Below are positions 17,796 through 27,001 of a DNA stretch of 64,000 bases, piece after piece; within the stretch, counting starts at the first letter, position 1, and the number at the start of each line of letters is the position of its first letter. Origin of the DNA: Nitrospiraceae bacterium (GTDB lineage: Bacteria; Nitrospirota; Nitrospiria; Nitrospirales; Nitrospiraceae); the NCBI GenBank assembly GCA_919902505.1, contig CAKKRE010000016.1, forward strand, positions 62,001 through 126,000, written 5' to 3'. Below the pieces are notes generated by a model. That model saw only the letters and a program-made list of their open reading frames with translations, was not told the DNA's origin and ran no database searches. Made by a program: the position numbers and the translations under genes.

Positions 17796-18443
17796 TTATA
17801 CGACCAACCCATGCTGCAACGCATAGCGCGTCAATTCGGCATTATTCTTTAAATTCATTTTATCCAAAATTCTCGCTCGGTACGTACTGATGGTCGTCAC
17901 GCTGAGATGAATACTTTCGGCAATGTCACTGACGGTCTGTCCCGAGGCAATCAGACAGAGCACTTCGTACTCCCGGTCCGACAGCCGTTCATGGGCCAAC
18001 TTGTCGACCCCGGTTCTGACCGTCAAGGCCAAGGCCTCACCCACCGAAGCACTGACGTACTGCCCGCCGGCCATGACTTTTTTCGCTGCATGGACCAGCT
18101 CTTCCGGCGCGCTCGCTTTCGTGAGATACCCTGCCGCGCCGGCCTTAAACATACGAATGGCATACTGGTCTTCCGGGTGCATGCTCAAGATCAAGACCGG
18201 CAACGTCGGCGCCAGTTGTTTCAGTTCCTTCAACACTTCCGGCCCGCTCCGTCCCGGCATACTGATGTCCATGACGACGAGGTCGTAGGGCTGCTCGCGA
18301 ACATGATCCAGCATCTCCTGCGCATTTCCACACTCAGCCATGCTGGCGCCTTCGAATCCTTCTTCCAGAATATCCTTCACGCCGCGGCGAAACGACGGGT
18401 GATCATCGACGACGAGTATCCGCACGGTCCCTGTTGTTCGCAT
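17796..18443 (-). CDS. LuxR/NarL-type response regulator
   Basis: The 215-residue protein has an N-terminal receiver with acidic pair at 13-14 (VVDDHPSFRRG), phospho-acceptor Asp59 in VVMDISMPG and Lys in AGYLTKAS, and a C-terminal LuxR HTH (about 150-210: LSDREYEVLCLIASGQTVSDIAE, then STYRARILDKMNLKNNAELTRYA). It is the output of the kinase encoded 31 bases upstream. Of several in-frame starts, ATG 18443 has GGAGGG five bases before it and starts immediately before the receiver. Regulated genes are not evident from the sequence. Confidence 0.93.
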   Translation of the reverse strand: MRTTGTVRILVVDDHPSFRRGVKDILEEGFEGASMAECGNAQEMLDHVREQPYDLVVMDISMPGRSGPEVLKELKQLAPTLPVLILSMHPEDQYAIRMFKAGAAGYLTKASAPEELVHAAKKVMAGGQYVSASVGEALALTVRTGVDKLAHERLSDREYEVLCLIASGQTVSDIAESIHLSVTTISTYRARILDKMNLKNNAELTRYALQHGLVV

Positions 18444-18474
18444 AGTGCCCTCCATCATGTCCTGGTCCTCCGTC

Positions 18475-21400
18475 TTACCGAGGCAGCTGCAGCGCGATCG
18501 TCGTCCCGCTGCCCTCCTTCGTCTCGATCTGTACATCCCCGCCGAGCAGCCCGGCGCGCTCCCGCATCCCCAACAGGCCGAACGATCTGGCATCCGCAAG
18601 GCGATCGGATGGAATGCCACGACCGTTGTCGCTGACCTGCAACAGCAACCCCTCGCCCTGGTCTTCCAAGCGCACGTGTACCTCCGTGGCCTGAGCATGA
18701 CGGGTCACGTTGGTCAGCGCCTCCTGGCAAATCCGAAAGACAGCGGTGGCATGTTCCGGGTCCACCCGCAAATCTTCATGACTGACGGTGCAGTGACAGG
18801 CAACGCCGGTGCGGCGTTGAAAATCGCGACACTGCCATTCGATGGCCGCAACCAGGCCAAGATCGTCGAGTACACCGGGGCGCAACTCCGCCACGAGCCG
18901 TTGCACAGAGGTGATGGTACTATCCACCTGCTCCTTCATGCCTCGAATTTTTTCGTCGACCTTGGCGCGATCCCGGGGCTCCAACCGCTCCCCCAACAAT
19001 CCACCCAGGCGGGACAGATCGATCTTCAGACAGGTCAGGCCGACGCCCAATTCATCATGCAACTCACGTGCAATTCGCCCGCGTTCCTCTTCTCGAATTC
19101 CCTCCATCCGCCCCGACAGTTTGCGCAGGCGACGCAATGAGTCCTGCAACTGCTCCTCAGCCCGTTTCCGATCCGTCGTATCTTTGAATACGACCACCGC
19201 CCCGACGATGTCCCCCCGCTCCCGAATCGGCGTACTCACATACTCCACCGGAAAACTGGTGCCGTCTCTTCGCCAGAACCGGCTGTCCGCCTCCTCGCGA
19301 ATCTCCCCACCCTGAATCGTCTCCACAATGGGACTGAGGCGTTCACCGGAAACTCCCTCACGGAAGTCGGGAGGATGGACCAACGTAGAAAAGGGCTGGC
19401 CGATCAATGCCTCCGCTTCCCAGCCGAACATTTTCGCCGCCGCCGGATTGACGAACGTCAGCCGCCCCTCCCGATCGATCCCGTAGATGCCTTCCCCGGC
19501 TGAATTGAGCACGACTTGATTGTGATGATGCAGGCGATCCAATTCCTCTTCCGCCGATCGCCGCTCACTGATATCGCGCATGATAATCGTAAAAAAGAGA
19601 TCCGACTTCCCTTTCCAGGAGGTCACACTCAATTCCAGCGGAAACTCGCCCCCCTCTTTCCGGCGACCGAGGAGTTCCAGCGTCTTACTCGTCAGTTGCA
19701 TCTGTTCAAACAACCGCACGCGCTGAACATTCCGTTCCAATTCCTCATGGTACCGCTCGGGAATGATCATCGTCACAGGCTGACCGATGATTTCCTCGGC
19801 CGAATAGCCGAAGGTCGCTTCGGCGCCCTTGTTCCAGAACGCAACTTTCATGAGCGCATTGACCAACACGATGGCGTCTTTCGTCGACTGCACAATGGAG
19901 CGCAAGCGTTCCTCGCTGACGCGAAGCGCATCCTCGATCCGGCGGCGCTCGGTCACATCGCGAATGATGCCCAAGACCCCGATGACACGGCCCTGTCGCA
20001 GTTGCGGCGTGCCGACAAACTCTCCGGTGACGTACCCGCCCTGCTTCGTGCTGATCTGCATCGAACAGGTCAGCGGCGCACCGCGTTCAAGAATTGCCTG
20101 CAACACATCCTGACAGAACCCCGCGTCATCGGGATGCAGCAGGGCAACGAGCGGCTCCCCCATCCATTGCGAACGCGACCAGTTGGTCACCGTCTCAAAA
20201 GCCGGGTTGAGCGAAGTAATCGTGATGTCCGCCGAAAGCGTGAAGATGATATCGCGCGCCCCTTCCACCAAACTCCGGAATCGATATTCCGATTCGAACA
20301 ACGCATCCTGCGCCCGCTTGAGCCACGTAATGTCGTGAAACACCACCACGGTCCCGGAGAGCACACCGGCCTCATCCTTGATCGGCCTGGCATTGATGCT
20401 GATCCACCGGCCCGGCATACCCTGCGAGGCCCGCAGATAGACTTCGAGCCAGTCGATTTTTTCGCCTCGCAGCGCGCGCGCCAGCGGCCACTCATCCTGC
20501 CCGAACGGTGTCACCGTGTCCGCATGAAAAAACTCATACCGTTCAGCCCATGCCGTCAGAGGAATGTCCAAGGGCGAAAAGCCCAGAATACTTTCCACCG
20601 CCGGATTGGCCACGACCAACTGCCCCTCCGCATCCGTCACCACCACTCCATCCCCCATACTCCGTAGCACCGAGTTCACAATCCTGGTTTGCTCATTCAA
20701 GGCCTGTTCGGATCGTTGAAGCGCATCGGCCCGCTCCCGAAGCGCATCTTTCGCCTGCGCAATTCCAGCCGATTGCGTCCGGACCGCGTTTTCGTACACG
20801 CGCAGCAATTGTTCGGCCACCGCCAGGCGGGACTGGTGCCGGAGACCGGCGCCTTGCTCCGATGCGCCGACCGCCGGTGCCGACAACGATTGCAAATCGG
20901 GAACGGTCTCGTCGCAAGCCAGCAACGATGTTTTCAGACTGAGCGCGAGCGATTTGCACAGCGATGCCGTAGCACGGGGCACAGGAGTTCGTGAAAACAA
21001 AATCACGGCGAACAGATCATGCGAGGGTAACATCCCACCGAAGCACAACACCGATTTCACCCCGTACTTCAGGACAAACCCTTCCTGCACCGGCACATAG
21101 GGACTCCCCACGGCGTCGGGCACATAAAATACATTGCAGGTCTTCTCCTCCAGATCCACTAACCACTCCCCCTCCGGAGCCACCTCAAGGCTGGAGGAGA
21201 GGCCGAACTGGTGCACGAGTTGGGAAAACATCGGAAACTGTTTGACGAAATCGGCGCTGACCATCGGAATCGCCCGGTAGCGATGGGAACGCTCGACTTG
21301 ATTCCACTCCGCCTCCTCACCGGCCGTGGCCATGAGCGTGAAACACTTGAGATCGGGGGACGGAGCGATACCCCCGAGCTGTTCCCGGACCCTCTGCTGG

Positions 21401-21615
21401 GTCATCGGATTCAACCGGTTGTAGGAGACGGTCTTGAAGCAGCGAACCAGGACACAGTCGCGAGCGCCTGTGTCGGGATTGCCGAGGGTGCGGAACAGAT
21501 AGTCCACAGCTCGCGATGCGGCATCCTGGAGCGAACTCGACTGCTCGCCAAGCTGACGCAACACGGCAGAGCATTCGGTCATTTCCAGCAGGGAAAAGCG
21601 AGCCAGACTATACAC
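18475..21615 (-). CDS. Multi-PAS sensor histidine kinase of the NarX/LuxR-partner class
   Basis: The 1046-residue cytoplasmic kinase has an N-terminal GAF-like sensory region (1-250), a coiled linker (265-310), four PAS domains (about 310-435, 440-565, 565-690, 695-815), a HisKA_3 dimerisation domain with the phosphorylated His in RIARELHDELGVGL (about 850), and an ATPase domain (945-1046) with ALTNVTRHAQ, DNGRGI and FGLLGMRERAGLLGG. No membrane segment is visible, so it probably senses an internal signal such as redox state or a bound ligand. The GTG start at 21615 has GAGGG about ten bases upstream. It is co-transcribed with the response regulator. Confidence 0.92.
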   Translation of the reverse strand: MYSLARFSLLEMTECSAVLRQLGEQSSSLQDAASRAVDYLFRTLGNPDTGARDCVLVRCFKTVSYNRLNPMTQQRVREQLGGIAPSPDLKCFTLMATAGEEAEWNQVERSHRYRAIPMVSADFVKQFPMFSQLVHQFGLSSSLEVAPEGEWLVDLEEKTCNVFYVPDAVGSPYVPVQEGFVLKYGVKSVLCFGGMLPSHDLFAVILFSRTPVPRATASLCKSLALSLKTSLLACDETVPDLQSLSAPAVGASEQGAGLRHQSRLAVAEQLLRVYENAVRTQSAGIAQAKDALRERADALQRSEQALNEQTRIVNSVLRSMGDGVVVTDAEGQLVVANPAVESILGFSPLDIPLTAWAERYEFFHADTVTPFGQDEWPLARALRGEKIDWLEVYLRASQGMPGRWISINARPIKDEAGVLSGTVVVFHDITWLKRAQDALFESEYRFRSLVEGARDIIFTLSADITITSLNPAFETVTNWSRSQWMGEPLVALLHPDDAGFCQDVLQAILERGAPLTCSMQISTKQGGYVTGEFVGTPQLRQGRVIGVLGIIRDVTERRRIEDALRVSEERLRSIVQSTKDAIVLVNALMKVAFWNKGAEATFGYSAEEIIGQPVTMIIPERYHEELERNVQRVRLFEQMQLTSKTLELLGRRKEGGEFPLELSVTSWKGKSDLFFTIIMRDISERRSAEEELDRLHHHNQVVLNSAGEGIYGIDREGRLTFVNPAAAKMFGWEAEALIGQPFSTLVHPPDFREGVSGERLSPIVETIQGGEIREEADSRFWRRDGTSFPVEYVSTPIRERGDIVGAVVVFKDTTDRKRAEEQLQDSLRRLRKLSGRMEGIREEERGRIARELHDELGVGLTCLKIDLSRLGGLLGERLEPRDRAKVDEKIRGMKEQVDSTITSVQRLVAELRPGVLDDLGLVAAIEWQCRDFQRRTGVACHCTVSHEDLRVDPEHATAVFRICQEALTNVTRHAQATEVHVRLEDQGEGLLLQVSDNGRGIPSDRLADARSFGLLGMRERAGLLGGDVQIETKEGSGTTIALQLPR

Positions 21616-21878
21616 AGGCGGGCCCTCGGGTGAACGATGGGGGAATACGGATCAACGCGCCACTGGTTGACGTTCGTCCGGAGAAACCGACTCGTGAGGG
21701 AAGGCGCGTCTCTGCAGAGCACTGCCTTGCAAGGCGAGGCACAAAGCCACTCTCGTGGCGAGTCTAGTAAAGGGGGCCGGCCATGTCAAGGCAGACAGGT
21801 GGGCTCAGGGTGACCGGAACGTCCGAGTCATTTCAAGCGATCGCATCTCACACCCGTCTCGCGCGCCGACCATTGCGT

Positions 21879-22301
21879 CTATCGGGAGTAAGGCCTCTGG
21901 GAAAGCGCTTGAGACAACAACGCCACGTCCGATGGATACGTCAGACGACCGAGTGCTACTTCGCGATCGACCCACTGCACCTCCTCGACCTCTCCGTCGG
22001 GAACTCCCGCCTCTTCAAGCGCCGACATCTTGAACCACACGACCGTCTTGCGGAACCGCCGCCCCTCCCGCTGAAACCAATATTCGGTCGTGGAGAGGTC
22101 CGCCTCGATTCGACAGCACCATCCGGTTTCTTCCAACACCTCGCGCAACGCAGCCTGCGCAGGCGTTTCCCCGGCGTCGAGCCGGCCCTTGGGGAACGAC
22201 CAGACGGGACGCCCCTTGATATCGGACACCCGGATCAGCAACACATCCTGTTGCCGGAACACCACCCCTCCCGCTGATCGCACCAACCCTGCTTCAGGCA
22301 T
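21879..22301 (-). CDS. Nudix hydrolase
   Basis: The 140-residue protein has a complete Nudix box: a G followed by E at the sixth position and REVLEETGW (in GRLDAGETPAQAALREVLEETGW, about 36-58), which binds the metal and cleaves a nucleoside diphosphate linkage. The upstream residues VRSAGGVVFRQQDVLLIRV and WSFPKGRL fit the diadenosine-polyphosphate/house-cleaning subgroup, but the substrate cannot be fixed from sequence. The frame is open far upstream; ATG 22301 has AAGGGG before it and starts next to the domain. It precedes no obvious partner. Confidence 0.9.
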   Translation of the reverse strand: MPEAGLVRSAGGVVFRQQDVLLIRVSDIKGRPVWSFPKGRLDAGETPAQAALREVLEETGWCCRIEADLSTTEYWFQREGRRFRKTVVWFKMSALEEAGVPDGEVEEVQWVDREVALGRLTYPSDVALLSQALSQRPYSR

Positions 22302-22390
22302 AACCCCTTCTTCCCCCCGCCGCACTCGACATTCCGTCTGACTTACTCCATCTAGCAGGCCGCAGAAACACTCGATTGGTGCGCAATACA

Positions 22391-23419
22391 CTACGATCCA
22401 CTCATACGCCGTGTCGATTTGACAATGACCCTCAGGATGCGCAAAAAGGCCGTCCAGCAAGGCCGCAGCAAGCGAAGAGGGAATCGTACTCGCGCCGTAC
22501 GGTGAACCCCTGAGCGCCGCGAGAACGCCGCTGGCGGACTGTTTCCGCATCCTGCTAGCCCCGGTGGGGGCAATCCTAGAAACCAGGCCAACAGACGATC
22601 TTGAGCGCAATCGGGCAAGATCCATTTCAGCATGGCTCTGAATCGCGCATCCTTTCCGACCAGATAACGCGCACGTGGTCGTGCGGCGATCAACGCGTCG
22701 GCCACCACACGTGCCACCACCTCGGCCGGAATCGCGCGCGCAGCGGCGGCGGCCATCACCTCCTGCATGCGGGACAACGGCTGAGCATACAGGGCGAGTG
22801 CCTCCGGATCGACACCACCGAGGGTGCGCGTAGCCGACATCGTCGCCCGTTGCCATATCTGCGACTGGATCGCACCCGGTTCCACCAGCGACACCGAGAT
22901 GCCCCACGGCGCCAATTCGAGCCGCAGCGCATCGCTCATCGCCTCCAACGCAAACTTCGAGCTGCAGTAGGCGCCGAGAAACGGCGTGGCCGCAAGACCG
23001 GCTATCGAACTGATGTTGACGATCCGCCCGCGCGCCCGCCGCAGCAATGGGAGCAGCGCTTGGGTCACCGCGAGGGCACCGATCACATTCACTTCAAACT
23101 GAGTTCGCACCTCTGCGAGAGGCAGGAGTTCCAGGGGGCCGGCGACGGAGATGCCGGCATTGTTCACGAGGCCCGCCAGTCCCGTGTCACGCGTATCCTC
23201 GGCCAACGTCTTGCGGGCCGCTTCGATCGACGCCGGATCCGTCACGTCCAGCATCAACACACGAAGACGTGAGGAGGCCAGACGTGTCAGCGCCTCCCCG
23301 TCCTGCGCACCGCGAACACCCGCCCACACGGTGAACCCCAACGCATCGAGATACCGTGCGCACGCCGCACCAATTCCGGAGGACGCTCCGGTGATCACAA
23401 TCGGTCCCTGCACCGCCAT
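22391..23419 (-). CDS. Short-chain dehydrogenase/reductase with a repeat-derived C-terminal extension
   Basis: The protein has the classical SDR signature: TGASSGIGAA near residue 8, NNAG (about 83), catalytic Ser in NISSIAG and the YCSSK motif (YxxxK, about 152-156). It should be an NAD(P)-dependent oxidoreductase; substrate unknown. ATG 23419 has GGAGAAGAG upstream. The total is 342 residues, long for this class. The domain appears to end near FLGLPPPG, and about 55 further residues are encoded by the palindromic repeat at 22433-22554 and beyond. The gene thus seems to have lost its original stop to a repeat insertion; the tail shows no fold of its own. Confidence 0.85.
   Translation of the reverse strand: MAVQGPIVITGASSGIGAACARYLDALGFTVWAGVRGAQDGEALTRLASSRLRVLMLDVTDPASIEAARKTLAEDTRDTGLAGLVNNAGISVAGPLELLPLAEVRTQFEVNVIGALAVTQALLPLLRRARGRIVNISSIAGLAATPFLGAYCSSKFALEAMSDALRLELAPWGISVSLVEPGAIQSQIWQRATMSATRTLGGVDPEALALYAQPLSRMQEVMAAAAARAIPAEVVARVVADALIAARPRARYLVGKDARFRAMLKWILPDCAQDRLLAWFLGLPPPGLAGCGNSPPAAFSRRSGVHRTARVRFPLRLLRPCWTAFLRILRVIVKSTRRMSGS
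22433..22554. repeat. 122-base palindromic repeat element (MITE/REP-like) at the SDR 3' end
   Basis: The left end (CAGGATGCGCAAAAAGGCCG, 22433-22452) and the right end, read on the other strand (GCAGGATGCGGAAACAGTCC), match over most positions and point inward, giving an imperfect inverted repeat with CAGGATGCG termini. I recall very similar sequences being repeated in Nitrospira genomes, but there is only one copy in this window, so the family claim is from memory. It carries no gene of its own and is read through by the SDR frame. Confidence 0.65.
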
Positions 23420-23652
23420 ACGTTCTCTTCTCCATGCAGCACTGACTGCCATTCATGCTCAGGCGAGCGGATGGTTCAGACGCAGAATATCACGCGCCTG
23501 AGGCAAGAGGCATCATGGGTCCGGATGACACGCCACCTCACGCATTTCAGTAGGTAATTCCTGAAACCAGAATAAGAGATGAGTGTTTTCGGATATTTAC
23601 CCTACTCATTCCTGCACGCTCTCACTGCAAACAATGACGGGACCAGGTCGAT

Positions 23653-23680
23653 TTGACAATCGAGTATCCTCATCTAGACT
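23653..23680 (+). promoter_or_regulatory. Strong sigma-70-like promoter placed for a leaderless transcript
   Basis: A perfect TTGACA (23653-23658), 16-base spacer and TAGACT (23675-23680). Only six bases separate the -10 from the ATG at 23687, so the message probably starts at the initiation codon. Confidence 0.6.
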
Positions 23681-23686
23681 TAATTC

Positions 23687-24370
23687 ATGCGCGCGCGAAC
23701 AACATGCCCCAGAAGCGGCACATTCTCAGGCATGGTTGCGGGAGTCGTCCTCTCCCTCACTGCCCTGCTTTCATTGCTTCCCTCTGCCGCCTCAGCAAGC
23801 CGAACCCTCACAGTCCCCATCTCCATCGCCACCTACACGGACGATCAAGTCGGCTTCCCGACATTTGTAATGAAATGGGACGAAGGAAGCCAGCCGGATC
23901 CATTGTCGTTGCGGTGGGGGCGGAGTCAGGTTCCTGTCAGAGGGACCGGGATGAGCTCCATTCAGCGGGCCTTTCGCTTTGCCGTCGAACGCCTTGCTCC
24001 ATCCGTCCGTCCGACCGGAACATTATCCCTCTATGCGACATTTTCCGGACCATTGAACGCGGAGGGAGCCACTGCAGAAGCCGCCCTGGCCATCGGTTTC
24101 CTCGCCCTGTTGAAAGGTGACCACCTGAAACAGGACATTACGATCACCGGTACGCTGGAAGGCGATGGCCGGATCGGACAAGTCGCGCAGGTGGCTGAAA
24201 AAACAACGGCAGCAGCGAGGGCCGGCTACCACGTGCTGCTGGTGCCGCGAGGGCAGTTTTATGCCCCGCGAGTCAATCGAGTCAGCCTGAATCTCGAATC
24301 GAATGTGTTGGTGCGTGAAGTGGAGACGATCGAGGAAGCCTACGAAATCATGACCGGGAAAAAGCTCTAG
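23687..24370 (+). CDS. Exported Lon-protease-like (S16) domain protein with Thr at the nucleophile position
   Basis: The 227-residue product has a signal-like N-terminus (hydrophobic MVAGVVLSLTALLSLLPSAASA, residues 16-37) and then a single Lon proteolytic-type domain: ITITGTLEGDGRIGQVAQVAEKTTAAARAGYHVLLVPRGQ is its diagnostic block. Lon uses a Ser-Lys dyad. Aligning back from TGTLEGDG puts Thr129 (in AEGATAEAA) at the Ser position, and Lys172 falls exactly 43 residues on, the spacing of E. coli Ser679/Lys722. There is no ATPase domain. It could be a Thr protease or an inactive binder. It converges with the CHAT gene. ATG 23687 is assumed; 23732 is an alternative. Confidence 0.75.
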   Translation: MRARTTCPRSGTFSGMVAGVVLSLTALLSLLPSAASASRTLTVPISIATYTDDQVGFPTFVMKWDEGSQPDPLSLRWGRSQVPVRGTGMSSIQRAFRFAVERLAPSVRPTGTLSLYATFSGPLNAEGATAEAALAIGFLALLKGDHLKQDITITGTLEGDGRIGQVAQVAEKTTAAARAGYHVLLVPRGQFYAPRVNRVSLNLESNVLVREVETIEEAYEIMTGKKL

Positions 24371-24439
24371 CCTTTCCCCCTCCCCAGGGCCGTGTGCACT
24401 CTCCGGCAGCGCTCTTCTGACCCCTGACTCGCGCCAATG

Positions 24440-24472
24440 AACAAGCCATCGATACAGGATCGATGGCTTGTT
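24440..24472. terminator. Bidirectional hairpin terminator between convergent genes
   Basis: A perfect 14-base stem (AACAAGCCATCGAT, 24440-24453; complement 24459-24472) with a five-base loop lies between the Lon-like gene and the end of the CHAT gene. T-rich sequence flanks it on the plus-strand side, and A-rich bases precede it, so it can serve both genes. Confidence 0.75.
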
Positions 24473-24508
24473 ATCGGTTTGTCGACAGGCCCTTGAATCC
24501 TGCCCCGA

Positions 24509-26983
24509 TCACATCCAATTGTTGATCAAGAGGAATGCCGCCCAGAAGCTGGGGTGGGTGTGACCGCGCTGGGAAAGAATCTTTTGCTGGGCCCGTTGCA
24601 ATGCAACAGCCTTCGACAGCGCGGGATCCTGCAATTGCCTGTAAAATTCCGACACGAGTTCCGTGGTCGTTTCATCATCCGACGTCCACAAACTCGCCAA
24701 CGCCGTCCGCGCCCCTGTCTTGACGGCCACACCACTCAACCCGAGCGCCGCACGATCATCCTCGGCAGCGATCTCGCAGGAGCTGAGCGTCAACAGATCC
24801 AAGGGCTGCTGCCGGTATTGCTGAAGACCCACCAGCTGCGACAACCGGTCCATCGTGATCTTGCCGTCATGAGCCAGCACAAACGAATCTCTGGCCTCGG
24901 TGCCGACGACCGTGTGGGACGCAACATGAACAATCCCCACTCCCTGGTCCTTGATCTCTTCCTCCAGAGACGGTGCAGAGAACTGCTTGTTCATCAACAG
25001 CTTTCCGCCATACAGCGTTCTGATGGCTTGGACTTCGGTCTCCGCGTACCGCGGAGCAGACAGGCCCTCGACCGATTCAGTCAGGCCGACAGACAGCAGA
25101 CTGCCTTTGCGGCGCTGGGCAGCACTCAGATCGGTCAACGCCAGACTCGGCGTGACGGCCACTGCAAGCGAATCCACGAGAAAATGCCGCCCATCGTGCA
25201 AGGCCCCCATTGGAATGGTCCGGAGCGATCCCTCGGCCACCACCACGAGCGTATGAATACTGGCTCCCTGCAGGTCCTGCTGAAGAGGCGCGATCAGCCA
25301 CCCATGTAACGCCTGCGCGGAAGACATGTAGTTCTGCGATTGGGAATCCTGGATCAGCCGCCTGAACGAACGGACCTCTTTCGTCAGCTTCTCTCCCGTC
25401 ACAGGAACCCTGACCTGCTTAAGCCCATTGGCTGTTTCCAGGAGCAGTTCGAGCCGGTCCGGGAAAGAAATCGGATACACCACCGCGGTGCCGGGCGCCA
25501 GCGTGCCGGCGCCTCGACGACTCGCGACCGTCGTCACACAATCGTCCTGGAAATAATCCTGCAGCTCGGCCGCATGGGAAACTTCAACCGTGTCCTTGAC
25601 CTGAACAAGCAACTGTTCATTCTGGTCGGGCGTCTTCGCCGCCGCCGCTCTCCGCAACAAGACATCCTCGTACTCCACAAACAACGGCGCAACGGACTCG
25701 TAGTACGAGTGGTGCCGTCCCTGATACCCCACGGAATATTCGTAGTGAATCGGCTTCAGCAGCGTCACGGCACGCTGATACGCGGCCAGGGCTTCTTCTT
25801 CTTTGCCCTCCGCACGCAGCAGCCTCGCCGTTTGCCATTGCCAACGGTACAGCGATTCCGGCGCGTTCACCTTTTGAGCCGCGAAGGTGGCCTTCCGTGA
25901 ATACTCCAGCGCCTCGGGATTGCGATGTTCCTGCTCCAGCAATCCACCCAAATAGCCCCAGGCGTACGATTGTCCCCGCGCATCGCCGGTGCGCCCGGCC
26001 ACTTCACCGGCCGCGGTAAAGGCATCGGACGATTGCCGTAACAGGCCGGCTCCCAGCCCGGCGGAAGCAACGGCCTCCGTCGCGCGCCCCTTCCCCGCAT
26101 CCGATTTCCTGGCCAGGCCGGATTTCGCGGTCGTGGCGGCGAACAGTTCCTGATATCCGAGGCCGATGTTCAACAGACCGGCCGTCTTCGCCTGACCATC
26201 CCCCAGCGACCGCACATCCGACCAGGCTTGATCCAGATGACGATGCGCTTCACTCAGTTGTTGATTCTGGAGCAAGGCCATCGCGCCGTTGATTTGGGCC
26301 GTTGTCGCCAGTGCCGGCTGCTTGGTCTCGTTAGCAAGGCTCCGGCTCTCCGCATAGACGTCGATCGCTTCGGCAAACTGCCGACGGGCCGTGAGAGCAT
26401 TACCCAGATCGTTCAGGACCCCGGCAATCAACAGAGGCTTGTTCTCCTCACGCGCCAGCGTCAAGGCTCTCGTCAAATGCTCGGTGGCGGGTTCGTCCTT
26501 CCCGAGCACGTGGAAGGTATTACCGAGCTGAGCGAGGATCGTCGCCGTGAGGCCACGCTCACCGTTCTGTTCCGAGAGTTTGAGCGCGGCTTGCAACGTG
26601 CCTTGCGCGCGACGGATCTGTCCTTCCTGCTGAAGCGCATGCGCGAGGTTGATCAACGCCTGGCATTGCTCTTTTGCCTGCCCACTCTCTTCGTAGCCGC
26701 GTGCGGCATTCATCCAGTGTGCGGCGGCCTGGGCAAACGCACCCTGCTGAAATTGTGTCGTCCCCTGTCTCATTTCTTGCGAAGGCGAGATCGACGACGC
26801 ACCCGAACCGCCGAACAATTCCACCGCGATCCCGCTCGCAGGCCAAGCCAATCCGCTCAACGCAAGCACCCCAACGCTCAGCATCGTCAACGGCGAGGAA
26901 AGCGCGCGCGTGGCGGAGAGACCAGCGGACGCCTGCCTCCGCTTCATGCCGCGGCGAATGACCATATTACGCTTCATAGGCAT
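24509..26983 (-). CDS. Exported TPR-CHAT (caspase-fold) protein
   Basis: The 824-residue protein starts with a signal peptide (residues about 25-55). Residues about 70-440 form tetratricopeptide-like helical repeats (for example ATILAQLGNTFHVLGKDEPATEHLTRAL). The C-terminus (about 520-824) is a CHAT domain, a caspase-like cysteine protease fold. Both dyad residues are intact: His690 in HVASHTVVG and Cys736 in LSSCEIAAED. It ends with the typical HPSFWAAFLLINNW. ATG 26983 has AAGGAGG five bases upstream. It is the last gene of the tpsB-tpsA-CHAT operon (18-base gap), which suggests that it acts on, or is activated with, the secreted TpsA. Confidence 0.9.
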   Translation of the reverse strand: MPMKRNMVIRRGMKRRQASAGLSATRALSSPLTMLSVGVLALSGLAWPASGIAVELFGGSGASSISPSQEMRQGTTQFQQGAFAQAAAHWMNAARGYEESGQAKEQCQALINLAHALQQEGQIRRAQGTLQAALKLSEQNGERGLTATILAQLGNTFHVLGKDEPATEHLTRALTLAREENKPLLIAGVLNDLGNALTARRQFAEAIDVYAESRSLANETKQPALATTAQINGAMALLQNQQLSEAHRHLDQAWSDVRSLGDGQAKTAGLLNIGLGYQELFAATTAKSGLARKSDAGKGRATEAVASAGLGAGLLRQSSDAFTAAGEVAGRTGDARGQSYAWGYLGGLLEQEHRNPEALEYSRKATFAAQKVNAPESLYRWQWQTARLLRAEGKEEEALAAYQRAVTLLKPIHYEYSVGYQGRHHSYYESVAPLFVEYEDVLLRRAAAAKTPDQNEQLLVQVKDTVEVSHAAELQDYFQDDCVTTVASRRGAGTLAPGTAVVYPISFPDRLELLLETANGLKQVRVPVTGEKLTKEVRSFRRLIQDSQSQNYMSSAQALHGWLIAPLQQDLQGASIHTLVVVAEGSLRTIPMGALHDGRHFLVDSLAVAVTPSLALTDLSAAQRRKGSLLSVGLTESVEGLSAPRYAETEVQAIRTLYGGKLLMNKQFSAPSLEEEIKDQGVGIVHVASHTVVGTEARDSFVLAHDGKITMDRLSQLVGLQQYRQQPLDLLTLSSCEIAAEDDRAALGLSGVAVKTGARTALASLWTSDDETTTELVSEFYRQLQDPALSKAVALQRAQQKILSQRGHTHPSFWAAFLLINNWM

Positions 26984-27001
26984 GACGTCCTCCTTGGGGA
27001 G

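Noticed and set aside
22413-23660. 14-base direct repeat GTCGATTTGACAAT at 22413 and 23647
   Set aside because: The second copy is a promoter -35 region; the first lies in the SDR tail. Length and separation fit chance or a local duplication, with no further support.
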